Below, piece after piece: positions 17,527-26,695 of a DNA stretch of 64,000 nucleotides (positions within the stretch are counted from its first letter, which is position 1; each line of letters begins with the position of its first letter). The notes under the pieces are model-generated. The model had not been told where the DNA came from, did not search any database, and saw only the letters and a program-made list of their open reading frames with translations. The position numbers and the translations under genes were made by a program. The stretch is taken from NCBI RefSeq assembly GCF_005049105.1, contig NZ_SUKA01000010.1, positions 84,935 through 148,934 of the forward strand, read 5' to 3'. The DNA comes from Sphingobacterium alkalisoli. GTDB lineage: Bacteria > Bacteroidota > Bacteroidia > Sphingobacteriales > Sphingobacteriaceae.

Positions 17527-18129
17527 CTACGGCTTCAGATGGAACACCAGTCCGAGTCCTGCACTGACAATATGATTAAACTGCACCGATGGAAAATTTT
17601 TAAAAAAATGGATCAGGTATTTATCCGTTGTACCCACCTCATAATAGAGCCCCCAGTTCTTATAGCGTACCTCGCTACCCAGAAAACCCCCTATATTTAA
17701 TCCCGGTCGGATTAAATAATAATTGGGTTCATAATAGCTTGGTAGTTTAAAGAAAAAATCCTCATTCAGGGCATAATTGACCCATAGCCCCATCTGGAGC
17801 CACTCCACATGGATATCCTCTTTATATTCGCGATGTAGCGTACTGTATTTACCTTTAACGGTCAAGGAATGGATAGGTTCGGTGCCCGAGTACCTGCGCG
17901 GTACAAACCCATATAACAGATCCCCTTTCCAACGTTTGTTGGGCGATTCATAACCAATACCTGTCGAGAATAGACCAATATTTCCGGCAAATTGAAGCTT
18001 GATATTGCTGGGCATAATCTTGTAGGCCAGACCTTTGTAGGTCAGATCGGATTTTTGCAGGGTATCCTGGGCCGAGACAACGTCCGCGAGAAAAAAAGGT
18101 AGAAGCAGTAATAAAATATAGGCTCTCAT
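17527..18129 (-). CDS. Putative outer-membrane beta-barrel protein
   Basis: A 200-residue exported protein with a clear signal peptide (about 1-20, ending VVSAQ). The mature part alternates aromatic/hydrophobic and polar residues and shows repeated strand-like segments such as LQFAGNIGLFSTGIGYES and LIRPGLNIGGFLGSEVRY. It ends in SAGLGLVFHLKP. This fits a small 8-strand barrel, but no named family is recognised. It is translationally coupled to the metallophosphoesterase gene: the upstream TAA and this ATG share one base (TAATG at 18127-18131). A shared operon is therefore firm; the function is not known. Confidence 0.7.
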   Translation of the reverse strand: MRAYILLLLLPFFLADVVSAQDTLQKSDLTYKGLAYKIMPSNIKLQFAGNIGLFSTGIGYESPNKRWKGDLLYGFVPRRYSGTEPIHSLTVKGKYSTLHREYKEDIHVEWLQMGLWVNYALNEDFFFKLPSYYEPNYYLIRPGLNIGGFLGSEVRYKNWGLYYEVGTTDKYLIHFFKNFPSVQFNHIVSAGLGLVFHLKP

Positions 18130-18944
18130 TAGTAGTGGATAAGATTTACGGAAATGGATTGATCTTCAACGGTAACCTCCACAAACGAACGTTTCTCCAG
18201 TGAGGGCGCGATGAGATAGGGCATGCCATCATTGTAAGGCTCGTCGTACGAAAAGACATGCGTATGCCCATGGATCGACAGGCTTGCTTTATCGGTAGAC
18301 GCAAGCAGCTCCGTAAACGAATCGACCTTATTGGGATCGAAATCTGCCGACATCGGAGGTACGTGCGAGAGGAAAAAGATATGATCCGTCTCTTGGGTGT
18401 CCGTCTGCCGGATCTGCTGGGCGAGCCACTCCTCGTTGGGTAGCGTCCCATCAAATCCACGCTCCCTCGAATTAGAATTAAAGACAATAAATGCACTTTT
18501 TCCATAGCGGAAAGTGAAGTCGTCGGGTCCGAAGTATTTTCGATATATTTCTGGCCCATTGCCGAGCATATCGTGGTTTCCGATGGTCGCGATATTCGGA
18601 AATTTCAACTTTTTAATGTCATTGTAGTAGTCGTTATACTCGTAGTTCGCACCAAAATCGGTGATGTCGCCACCGTGTAATACAAAGGCGATCCCCTCCT
18701 CGGTATAGTGCTTATTGGCATATTTTACAAAATCGCTCAGCTCGCCCAATGCAATCTGGGTATCCGAGATAACCAAAAAAGTAAAGCTACTTTTCTGTGG
18801 AAGCGAGCGGATCTGTTCAACAGCCTTGACGTTAAGATCACGTGCCAGGGGTCTTACCTCCAATAGCGAGTATTGAAAAGCTTTCTTACAGCCCGTTAGC
18901 AGCATTAACAGCGCTATACCAAAAAGAAATACGCGAGGTTTCAT
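18129..18944 (-). CDS. Calcineurin-like metallophosphoesterase, lipoprotein
   Basis: A 271-residue lipoprotein phosphoesterase. I start it at the ATG at 18944 (MKPRVFLFGIALLMLLTGC), where the lipobox LLTGC puts the lipidated Cys at 19; an ATG at 18971 would add nine residues. The five metal-site blocks are visible: SDTQ, GGDITD, GNHD, SHVPP and GHTH. The first block normally reads D-x-H; here His is replaced by Gln, so one metal ligand may be changed. The protein probably faces the periplasm. The next gene, a small barrel protein, overlaps it by one base. A phosphodiesterase or phosphatase role is family knowledge; the substrate is unknown. Confidence 0.87.
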   Translation of the reverse strand: MKPRVFLFGIALLMLLTGCKKAFQYSLLEVRPLARDLNVKAVEQIRSLPQKSSFTFLVISDTQIALGELSDFVKYANKHYTEEGIAFVLHGGDITDFGANYEYNDYYNDIKKLKFPNIATIGNHDMLGNGPEIYRKYFGPDDFTFRYGKSAFIVFNSNSRERGFDGTLPNEEWLAQQIRQTDTQETDHIFFLSHVPPMSADFDPNKVDSFTELLASTDKASLSIHGHTHVFSYDEPYNDGMPYLIAPSLEKRSFVEVTVEDQSISVNLIHY

Positions 18945-19035
18945 ATGTATATGTATAGTATCCGAGCGCAAAATTATACTTTATAAAACTAACTTTTAAG
19001 GCGAAAAAGTCAGATAAATCTCCTATTTTTAGCAT

Positions 19036-19177
19036 AGGGATTTCGCTTTTAACTTTTTTGTCCGTTTCTCGTCCTTGCGAGAAGGAGGTACGACGACGAA
19101 GCAATCTCATTATTGGGCGTAGACTGCTTCGTCGTACCTCCTCGCAGTGACGAATGTTTTTTAAAAGCGAAATCCCT
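19036..19177. repeat. MITE-like inverted-repeat element, copy 3 (142 bp)
   Basis: Identical in layout and length to copy 1: AGGGATTTCGCTTTTAA at 19036-19052, its complement at 19161-19177, and two opposed REP-like arms between. Flanking direct repeats are ATTTTTAGCAT (19025-19035) and ATTTTTAGAAT (19179-19189), 10 of 11 identical. It lies between the divergent phosphoesterase and SNF2 genes. Confidence 0.85.
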
Positions 19178-19280
19178 GATTTTTAGAATCCGCTGTGTTG
19201 GAAAAAACAATATTTTAGCGAACTTGCGGTTGCTTGCATGTGGGAATGTATCTGGCGTGCGAATTTTAGAGTAAGAAGAA

Positions 19281-22200
19281 ATGCTAGGCATGCGTGAATC
19301 ATCACACGAATACATTTTACACGATACCGACATACAAGCGCTCTCCTATGTTGGCTTATTGAAACATGTTCAATCCGCGGCTTCGTTAGATCCGCGGGAT
19401 TTCGATTCTATTTATCCCATCGAACTCGAAATCAATGCAGGACTGTTTTCCAAGACAATCAATGCAATCGCCTTTCCAACAGTAGCGGTCAGTCAGGTAG
19501 GCACATCGTTGATTACTAGCTGTTCCTGCGATCATTCCAATAGTCAGTTTCTCTGCCCATATCAAGCTGAAATTATATTCAGCATTTTAGAGCGGAGTGA
19601 GATCCGCCTCTTTTTCGACCCCACTCTTCGTCGACAAAAGATCCATCCCGTTGCCAAGGGATATGGATTAGAAAATGAACCCGATCTGGATGTCTATTTT
19701 GAGTTAGCCTATCAAAACGGCGCCGTAGAGATACAGCCCCGGTTAAAAGAATTAATGAAGCTCGATGCGGCCGTATTTAACCGGGAACTCCTACCGATCC
19801 AACCCGCTAAGGTAGCTTCGCTTGCCAAGCAGGATACCGAAAAAAAGCAGATTCTCGTTATTGGTCATCAGCGGTTTTATAATAAGCTCCATATCCAGGT
19901 CATGGAAAGCGACGTGGGCCAGTCCGGAAAGATCAAAAATCCGCTGACAACTATTGATACGAGGCAATTAATATGGAAATCCCAAGATCTCTTACACGTC
20001 AAATTCTACACGGCAGTAAGTAGTTTTCAGGATCAGTATACGACCGAGCACGGGGAGGCTCAATTCGAAGCGCTGAAGGTCATCGTAGCGAATTCGATGG
20101 GGTTGAAGACCTACTATCACGATAAAAGCATCGCCGAGAAGATCAGCGCAAAATCCCTCGTACCGATAGCGCTCGATACCCTGCAAGCAGAGATCGAACT
20201 GCATGTCTTTAAAAAGGAACCCTTTTACGAAATCACCGGGCAGTTGGTATTCCATGACAGTATGTTGCCCTTCACCAATGTGGTTGTTCGAAATGAGTAC
20301 TTTGTCGTTCGCGGTAATCGGATGAGCTTAGTGAGTGATTCCGATATGCTCCGGGTTATCAAGTTCTTTAAGCGTAATAACGAGAAGTTGCTGATACATT
20401 CTTCCAAATACGAAGAATTTCTACAGACCGTTCTCGCCCCACTTGCACAGCGCATCCAAATCCACTACAGCTACATTAAAGCGGCAACAGCTGTCGAATT
20501 GGCGGAGAAAAGCTATGAAAGAGCCCCCCTCATCTACCTGCATCAAGAAGGGAATTACATCTCCATTACACCCGTTATGCGCTACGGAGCGATCGAAGTA
20601 CCCGTCTATTCGCGGCAGCAATTGCTTGATACCGATCAAAATGGGAATGTATTCCAAGTAGCACGAGATCAGGCAGCCGAGCTGCAGCTTACCACTTTGG
20701 TCATGCAGCAGCATCCCGATTTCGAACAGCAGCTGCAGGAGCACGAGTATTTTTACCTCCATAAAGATGCCTTTTTGGACGACAGCTGGTTTTTGGATGC
20801 CTTCGAGCTATGGAGGCAGGCGGGAGCGACCATCTTAGGGTTCAATGAGCTTAAGGTGAATACATTAAATCCGCATAAAGCCAAGGTAGATATACAGGTC
20901 ATCAGCGGAGTAGATTGGTTCAATGCCCATGTAAAGGTGCGTTTTGGCAGACAGCAAGCTTCCCTCAAGCAATTGCATAGGGCGATCCGCCACAAACGTA
21001 AATTTGTACAGCTCGACGATGGAACACAGGGCCTCCTGCCGGAGGAGTGGATGCAAAAAATTGCGGGCTACTTCCAGGTCGGAGATATCGATAAGGAGTT
21101 GATCAAGATACCCAAAGTCAATTTCACCGCTATTTCCGATCTGTTTGAGAAAGAAATGCGGAGTGAAGAAGTCGAGGTTGAATTAGCAGCATATGCACAG
21201 CAATTTCTGCAGATAAAGCAGATCCCCGAGGTACCTGTCCCTGTAGGTCTGCACGCTACGTTGAGGCGCTACCAACAGGAAGGCCTGAATTGGTTGAATC
21301 TCCTCGATCAGTTCAGCTTTGGAGGCTGTCTAGCGGATGATATGGGCTTGGGCAAGACCATACAGGTTATCGCTTTCATCCTGTCACAGCGTGATAAGCA
21401 TACCCATCATACCAATCTGATTGTGGTACCGACGTCCTTGCTTTCCAATTGGCAGGATGAGCTCACAAAATTTGCACCTTCGATATCGGTAAGAGTGCAT
21501 TATGGCGCCGATCGAAGTAAGAATACAGACGACATGCACGACTATGAGGTCATCCTCACCTCATACGGTATGCTGCTTTCCGATATCCGATGGTTAAAAG
21601 AGTTTCGGTTCAATTACATTTTTCTAGACGAGTCGCAAGCCATCAAAAACCCAAATTCCGAACGCTATAAAGCCGCCTGTTTGCTGCAGTCTAGAAATAG
21701 GATCGTGCTTACCGGCACACCCATCGAAAACAACACATTCGACTTATATGGGCAGCTTTCATTTGCCTGCCCTGGCCTGTTGGGTAGCAAGTCCTATTTC
21801 AGGGATGTGTATGCACTGCCCATTGATAAATTTCAATATAACAAGAGAGCTGTCGAATTGCAGGAGAAGATTAGGCCTTTTATGCTCCGTCGAACGAAAA
21901 AGCAGGTAGCCAAAGAGTTGCCCGAAAAGACCGAAATAGTGATCTTCTGTGAAATGAATGCCACGCAACGGGAAATATACGATAGATATGAACGCGAGCT
22001 ACGCGAATATATATCTGCTACAGACGAGGATGAGATCCATAAAAATGGAATGCATGTACTCACCGGGCTCACCCGTCTTCGACAGATCTGTAATTCTCCC
22101 GTATTGTTGAAGGAGGGCTATTCCGGAGCCGATGCGGTCAAGATCGACGTATTGATGGAACAGATTGTCAACAAATCCGGTGAGCATAAAATTCTGATAT

Positions 22201-22634
22201 TCTCTCAATTTGTGGGAATGCTGGATCTCATCCGAACCGAGCTCGAGAACAGCGGAATACCTTTTGAGTACCTGACCGGGCAGACCAAGGACAGAGGGCC
22301 CAAGGTCGATAATTTTCAGGCCAACGAACATATTCGGGTATTCCTAATCAGTTTAAAAGCAGGCGGCACCGGCCTCAACCTGACCGAAGCAGATTACGTC
22401 TATCTCATAGATCCCTGGTGGAATCCTGCGGTAGAGAACCAGGCTATCGACCGGAGCTATCGGATCGGACAGACAAAGAATGTAATTGCGGTGCGCTTGA
22501 TCTGTTCGGACACCATCGAAGAGAAAATAAGACATCTTCAACAGCGAAAGCATAAGCTAGCACAAGATATGGTGAAAACAGATGGGCTATTATTGCGTAA
22601 TTTTTCCAAAAATGACCTCCTTGATATACTGTAA
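19281..22634 (+). CDS. SNF2-family DEAD/DEAH helicase-like ATPase
   Basis: A 1117-residue Swi2/Snf2-type double-stranded DNA translocase. An N-terminal region holds a cysteine cluster CSCDHSNSQFLC (about 80-91) that resembles a degenerate SWIM zinc site. A long middle region is unassigned. The two RecA-like lobes occupy about 655-1110: motif I DDMGLGKTIQ (about 686-695), motif II DESQ (about 783-786, the bacterial Snf2 variant of DEAH), motif III LTGTPIENN, and motifs V/VI GTGLNLTEADYVY and AIDRSYRIGQ. Bacterial members are linked to transcription recycling or chromosome remodelling. The start could also be the ATG at 19290. It follows MITE copy 3 and is transcribed alone. Confidence 0.93.
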   Translation: MLGMRESSHEYILHDTDIQALSYVGLLKHVQSAASLDPRDFDSIYPIELEINAGLFSKTINAIAFPTVAVSQVGTSLITSCSCDHSNSQFLCPYQAEIIFSILERSEIRLFFDPTLRRQKIHPVAKGYGLENEPDLDVYFELAYQNGAVEIQPRLKELMKLDAAVFNRELLPIQPAKVASLAKQDTEKKQILVIGHQRFYNKLHIQVMESDVGQSGKIKNPLTTIDTRQLIWKSQDLLHVKFYTAVSSFQDQYTTEHGEAQFEALKVIVANSMGLKTYYHDKSIAEKISAKSLVPIALDTLQAEIELHVFKKEPFYEITGQLVFHDSMLPFTNVVVRNEYFVVRGNRMSLVSDSDMLRVIKFFKRNNEKLLIHSSKYEEFLQTVLAPLAQRIQIHYSYIKAATAVELAEKSYERAPLIYLHQEGNYISITPVMRYGAIEVPVYSRQQLLDTDQNGNVFQVARDQAAELQLTTLVMQQHPDFEQQLQEHEYFYLHKDAFLDDSWFLDAFELWRQAGATILGFNELKVNTLNPHKAKVDIQVISGVDWFNAHVKVRFGRQQASLKQLHRAIRHKRKFVQLDDGTQGLLPEEWMQKIAGYFQVGDIDKELIKIPKVNFTAISDLFEKEMRSEEVEVELAAYAQQFLQIKQIPEVPVPVGLHATLRRYQQEGLNWLNLLDQFSFGGCLADDMGLGKTIQVIAFILSQRDKHTHHTNLIVVPTSLLSNWQDELTKFAPSISVRVHYGADRSKNTDDMHDYEVILTSYGMLLSDIRWLKEFRFNYIFLDESQAIKNPNSERYKAACLLQSRNRIVLTGTPIENNTFDLYGQLSFACPGLLGSKSYFRDVYALPIDKFQYNKRAVELQEKIRPFMLRRTKKQVAKELPEKTEIVIFCEMNATQREIYDRYERELREYISATDEDEIHKNGMHVLTGLTRLRQICNSPVLLKEGYSGADAVKIDVLMEQIVNKSGEHKILIFSQFVGMLDLIRTELENSGIPFEYLTGQTKDRGPKVDNFQANEHIRVFLISLKAGGTGLNLTEADYVYLIDPWWNPAVENQAIDRSYRIGQTKNVIAVRLICSDTIEEKIRHLQQRKHKLAQDMVKTDGLLLRNFSKNDLLDIL

Positions 22635-22710
22635 TAAGGCATAAATGTTAAAAAAATGTTAAAAAATCATCAACCTGCAACAAATGGCACATTATTTACG
22701 TTAATGTGGT

Positions 22711-22772
22711 AGGTTAATAATTGGTTTGAAAGATTCCGGCGCTCCCCGCGTTGGAATCTTTCTTTTTTTTTC
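22711..22772 (+). ncRNA. Candidate small RNA / terminator hairpin with CUCCCCG loop, copy 2
   Basis: ATAATTGG (22717-22724) is followed by a 10-bp perfect stem (22728-22737 with 22753-22762), extended by wobble and G-C pairs around a UCCCC loop (CTCCCCG at 22742-22748), then T9 (22763-22771). It has the same order and the same conserved words as copy 1 on the other strand, with compensatory differences in the stem. It lies 77 bp after the SNF2 gene and could end that transcript, but the conserved loop and upstream word go beyond a plain terminator. The promoter for this copy is weak (TATTTACG at 22693). Confidence 0.55.
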
Positions 22773-22856
22773 TGTTTCGTATCGCGAATGCAAAGCATTT
22801 TATCTAAGTTTGAACTTCGATAGCCGGATAAGAACAACAATACCTTTTTGCAATTC

Positions 22857-25850
22857 ATGGAACAGACCACGTCGTATAACAATACATCCCGTTTGCTGCT
22901 TTTGCTGTGGTTCATACTGTTAAGTTTTTCTTACGCCGTAGGAAATACGGTGCCGTACCGCTACGCGCAGGTCATGCGTGGAGTTGATAGGTATCATAGC
23001 ATGATCAAGGCAGCCGTTAAGGATCCAAGTGGGCTTATCTGGACCATTTCCGGCGGTCAGTTGTATCGGTATGATGGTGTCAATGTCGTGCCCTTTGCCA
23101 AATTATTTTCGGGCAAAGTGCCCTTTGATGAGCTGGAGTCCCTTGCCGCCGATAAGTGGGGCCGTATTTGGCTACACAGCCGCAATGGTCTTTTGGTCTT
23201 CGACACGCAGCAATGGCGGTTCGTTGATAAAGAATCCTACGCCAAAGGTCTGGTGGGGCTTCAAGTTGCGGGGATGTTCAATCAGGGAGATCGGTTCCTT
23301 ATTGCTACGGCCGACGGGATGGTCTGGCAGATCCAGAGCGACCGCAAGACTTTTTTATTTTATTTTGATCCCGATACCGATACCAAGCGCAAGCCTGTCG
23401 GTCGGCTTTTTGTGGCCGATAAGCAGCACGTATGGCTCGCGTTCAATAACAGGCTCTATAGCTACGATTTCCATACCCATCGGCGAGGGTTGCGCGCCTT
23501 TCCAAGCGGCGTCTTCGACTATATTGAAGACCTGCTGCCGATCAAGGGAGGCGTCCTTATCCGCAATTACCGGCACGGCTACTATATTTACGATAAGCAA
23601 CGTTTTCGCCTCTCAAGTCTACGTTCAGAAGACGGCCCGTCCGATGATTTTACCAATTGGAGCCACTGGTCGTTTACCGATAGCGACCGGGTCAAGGTGT
23701 TTTACAAAAAAGGACAGTACCGCGAGTACAGTAGGGATACCGCCTTTCGGTTGCTTTATGAAGGTTCCCATCGCTTAGAAGAAGATGTATTATATCAGCG
23801 GTTAAACAGCTGGCAGCGAGCCGGCGATGAATGGTTCCTTTCTACAGACGGAGGTCTTTACAGTGTTTTTCCGGCAAAGGTAGATTTTGATTTTATGGAT
23901 ACCGGTTCCGCGCGCGGCATGGTCCGGCAGGGCGATCAATACTATTTTGGCGGCTATGGCTACCTCGATCGCATGGATATCCGCGGCAAGCAGGATAAAT
24001 TTACCGAAGCACCGGAAAATAATTACTACGCCTTTCTGCCCATCAGTTCCGATACCAGCTACACCATATTAGAAGGAGATTTCTTGGGTTACCTGATAAA
24101 GGGGAAAGTAAAAAAGGCACCTTTGCTTGTTCCGAGTAGCTATAAACAGCATTTTGCGCCCATGGCATATTGTGCTGCGGTGTATACCGCAGATACGCTG
24201 TTGGTCGGTACATCCAATGGCATCTGGAAATATGCCCGGTCTACAGGTGTTGTATCACCTCTTCAGGATCGCAAGGGAGGTTTTTTTAGTCAGCGCATGC
24301 GTATCATGTCTCTGCGGTGGCACCAAGGGATATTAAGCTACACCTCCGAAGACGGTTACTTTACCTGGCGAAAAGGGCGTTCGCAAAAAGTTTATCCCGC
24401 CGCGCAGACCAAGCTCGTCGTTTACGACCACCTTGTACTTGGCGACAGCACCTATTTAGCCACCAAAGGACGGGGCCTGGTTGTTCTGGATAGAAATAAT
24501 AATCCTGCGCGGAGTATAGGGAAAAAAGAAGGACTCGCGAGCGATGTCGTCTATCAGTTTATCTGGCAGGATACCGCCCTTTTTATGGGTACCCACGAGG
24601 GGCTCTCCGTCCGGGTGGGTTCGCATATTTACAATTACGACCACAGCGATGGCTTGCCGTTCGAAGAATTTAATCATCAGGCCATCTATTACGACAAATC
24701 CACGGGTCGCCTATTTATGGGAGGTACCGGTGGCTATGTATCCTTCCGGCCCTCCCTGTTGCTCTCCACGATCGACCAATATCATTTTCCAGATCCCTTA
24801 TTGTTGGGTATCCATATCGGCAAGCGTTCCAATCAGTATGCGCATACCTATGCCAGGGGCGAGCTCCAGGATACGATTAATATGCCCGAGGATGCCGTTT
24901 GGTTTTCCATGGATTTCGCGCATTTAGCGCAGTATCGACAGGCCTACAAAATGTTCTACCGCATTCTACCGTTGATGGATGGTTACCAGGCGATGCCCGC
25001 TTCCGGGCAGATCAATCTCACGGGCATGCCTACAGGCGAATACCATGTCTCCGTTGTCCTGCAATCCGGCAATCAGGGAGCCTCCGCCGAGCGCAGCTGG
25101 CTCCTGTATAAGAAACCCATCTTCACCGAGACACAGGGCTTCTATCTGCTGGTTCTGGTCTTTATTGCGGGGCTGACCAGTTTTGTGCTGTACGAGCGAA
25201 CACGCAAGGTCAAAGGCGAAAAAAGGTTGCGCAAGCAAATCTCCCGGGATTTGCATGACGAGGTAGGGGGGCTCCTTACAGGTATCTCTATGCAGGCCGA
25301 TCTACTGCGACTTGGTCGATATATCCAACAGGCCGATTCTGTCGCATCCATCAGCAACTATAGCCGCGAGGCCATCCAGATGATGGACGATATCATATGG
25401 GCCATCGATGCACGAAACAATCAAAAAGGAAGCCTTGGTGATCGGATGAAGCACCTTGCCGGTCAGATGCTCGAGCCTTTGGGCTTAGATATTACCTTCG
25501 ATATGGACCACCGGTACGAGCGCAGCATGCCACAAAGTGTGCGGCAGAATCTATACCTTATTTATAAAGAGGCTCTGCACAATATCTGTAAGCATGGCGG
25601 CAATGCAAAGGTATATATCAAGCTGCATGTACTTGCAAAGCGCATTGAAATGACGATACGCAATGAAGGCGTGGAGGAAGTTGAGCCCCATATCTTAGCT
25701 GGCCGACCGGGGCAGGGCGTACAGAATATGAAGCTCAGGGCAGAGCAGATCGGAGGCCGTTTTTCGTCCAGCCCTATCGATACAGGCTATCAAGTTGAGG
25801 TTACCGTACCACTCCATAAGGGATTTTTATGGCTATTTTTTAACGATTAA
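22857..25850 (+). CDS. Sensor histidine kinase with beta-propeller sensor (NarL/DesK-type kinase core)
   Basis: A 997-residue membrane sensor. I start it at the ATG at 22857; the frame stays open to a TTG nine bases upstream. A signal/anchor segment (about 10-30) leads into a long periplasmic region of two-component-regulator propeller repeats (GLIWTISGGQLYRYDG, WGRIWLHSRNGLLVFD, DTALFMGTHEGLSV) to about 660, then a Y_Y_Y-like domain. A transmembrane helix lies at about 762-782. The HisKA_3 dimerisation domain carries the phosphorylated His800 in RDLHDEVGG. The ATPase has the N box KEALHNICKHGG and the G box GRPGQGVQNMKL. Such kinases pair with LuxR-type regulators, which fits the regulator gene 0.85 kb downstream. 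The ligand is unknown; similar propeller sensors often detect polysaccharides. Confidence 0.92.
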   Translation: MEQTTSYNNTSRLLLLLWFILLSFSYAVGNTVPYRYAQVMRGVDRYHSMIKAAVKDPSGLIWTISGGQLYRYDGVNVVPFAKLFSGKVPFDELESLAADKWGRIWLHSRNGLLVFDTQQWRFVDKESYAKGLVGLQVAGMFNQGDRFLIATADGMVWQIQSDRKTFLFYFDPDTDTKRKPVGRLFVADKQHVWLAFNNRLYSYDFHTHRRGLRAFPSGVFDYIEDLLPIKGGVLIRNYRHGYYIYDKQRFRLSSLRSEDGPSDDFTNWSHWSFTDSDRVKVFYKKGQYREYSRDTAFRLLYEGSHRLEEDVLYQRLNSWQRAGDEWFLSTDGGLYSVFPAKVDFDFMDTGSARGMVRQGDQYYFGGYGYLDRMDIRGKQDKFTEAPENNYYAFLPISSDTSYTILEGDFLGYLIKGKVKKAPLLVPSSYKQHFAPMAYCAAVYTADTLLVGTSNGIWKYARSTGVVSPLQDRKGGFFSQRMRIMSLRWHQGILSYTSEDGYFTWRKGRSQKVYPAAQTKLVVYDHLVLGDSTYLATKGRGLVVLDRNNNPARSIGKKEGLASDVVYQFIWQDTALFMGTHEGLSVRVGSHIYNYDHSDGLPFEEFNHQAIYYDKSTGRLFMGGTGGYVSFRPSLLLSTIDQYHFPDPLLLGIHIGKRSNQYAHTYARGELQDTINMPEDAVWFSMDFAHLAQYRQAYKMFYRILPLMDGYQAMPASGQINLTGMPTGEYHVSVVLQSGNQGASAERSWLLYKKPIFTETQGFYLLVLVFIAGLTSFVLYERTRKVKGEKRLRKQISRDLHDEVGGLLTGISMQADLLRLGRYIQQADSVASISNYSREAIQMMDDIIWAIDARNNQKGSLGDRMKHLAGQMLEPLGLDITFDMDHRYERSMPQSVRQNLYLIYKEALHNICKHGGNAKVYIKLHVLAKRIEMTIRNEGVEEVEPHILAGRPGQGVQNMKLRAEQIGGRFSSSPIDTGYQVEVTVPLHKGFLWLFFND

Positions 25851-25861
25851 TTGAGCTTACT

Positions 25862-26659
25862 ATGAATGATATTACCTATGTATTAGGACTTTATTTTGCG
25901 GGGTTGGGCCTATTACTTTCGCTAGCCGGTATCTTACTCCGCTTTTATTATAAGCACCTGCGTACCGATCGTGCCGAGCAGCTTATCTGCATTGCTGTAG
26001 GCGTCATGATGTGGCATATTATTATTTACATTATGATCTTAAACGGACATATCAAACAATGGCCTAATCTGTATAATAAGGGCATTCCGATCTATTACCT
26101 TATTGCCCCCTGCACCTACTACTATACCTTGTTGAAGCTGTATCCCAAGGCCCGGATCTCCCGACTGTGGTATCTGCATCTATTGCCATTTGCCTTCGGT
26201 CTTATTGATATTATGCCTTATGCAGTAGCCAGTACAGAAGAAAAGGTCGCGCTATTGGAATTGGTTACCACCGATCTGCAGATGGGATTTAAGCATAGTT
26301 ATGGTTTTATAGATCAAAAATGGCATTATATCGTCAAATTTCTGTTAGCCTTCGTGTACTTGATGGCACAGTGGCGATTAATTTATATTTTTGAACCCAG
26401 CGAAACGCACGATGCGGCTCAGAAGCGGTCCGTTATAGGGTTTTCAGGCATGTATTCCCTTCATTTATTTTTGCAAGGCAGTATGATCCTCAATGTATTG
26501 TTTAATCAATTGCAGGGATCATTTATCCTGCGCGATATCAATCAGATTGTGTGGGTAAGCCTGTTCTTTATGTTTTTCAGTGTCTGGGTTTTTTATAGCG
26601 CTTTACCACGTCGATCCGCAAATAGGCAAATACGCAGATTCGCAAATAGGCAAATCTAA
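25862..26659 (+). CDS. 7TM membrane protein, paralogue A
   Basis: A 265-residue protein with about seven hydrophobic helices and no soluble catalytic domain. It resembles the N-terminal membrane half of Bacteroidota AraC-type regulators, but no helix-turn-helix follows. Shared signature with paralogue B (27445): LYNKGIP-YYL-APC-YYYTLL-LYP-ARIS, then WYLHL-PF-FGLIDI-PY, and QKWHYI. It starts 11 bp after the kinase stop, so it is almost certainly in the same operon. The last 16 residues (RRSANRQIRRFANRQI) come from a duplicated intergenic-type repeat and are absent from paralogue B. An accessory sensor or a partner of the kinase is inference. Confidence 0.75.
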   Translation: MNDITYVLGLYFAGLGLLLSLAGILLRFYYKHLRTDRAEQLICIAVGVMMWHIIIYIMILNGHIKQWPNLYNKGIPIYYLIAPCTYYYTLLKLYPKARISRLWYLHLLPFAFGLIDIMPYAVASTEEKVALLELVTTDLQMGFKHSYGFIDQKWHYIVKFLLAFVYLMAQWRLIYIFEPSETHDAAQKRSVIGFSGMYSLHLFLQGSMILNVLFNQLQGSFILRDINQIVWVSLFFMFFSVWVFYSALPRRSANRQIRRFANRQI

Positions 26660-26694
26660 CATCTAAAATCTCACATCTCATATCTAAAATCTAA
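26617..26694 (+). repeat. Direct repeat CGCAAATAGGCAAAT x2 plus CTAAAATCTAACATCT-type run
   Basis: Two identical 15-mers at 26617-26631 and 26641-26655 encode the tail of 7TM paralogue A. They are followed by degenerate iterations of ATCTAAAATCT / ACATCT up to the next start codon. A related CAGATTCGCA word occurs at 62174-62183. This looks like expansion of a dispersed intergenic repeat into a gene end. Confidence 0.6.
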
Positions 26695-26695
26695 C

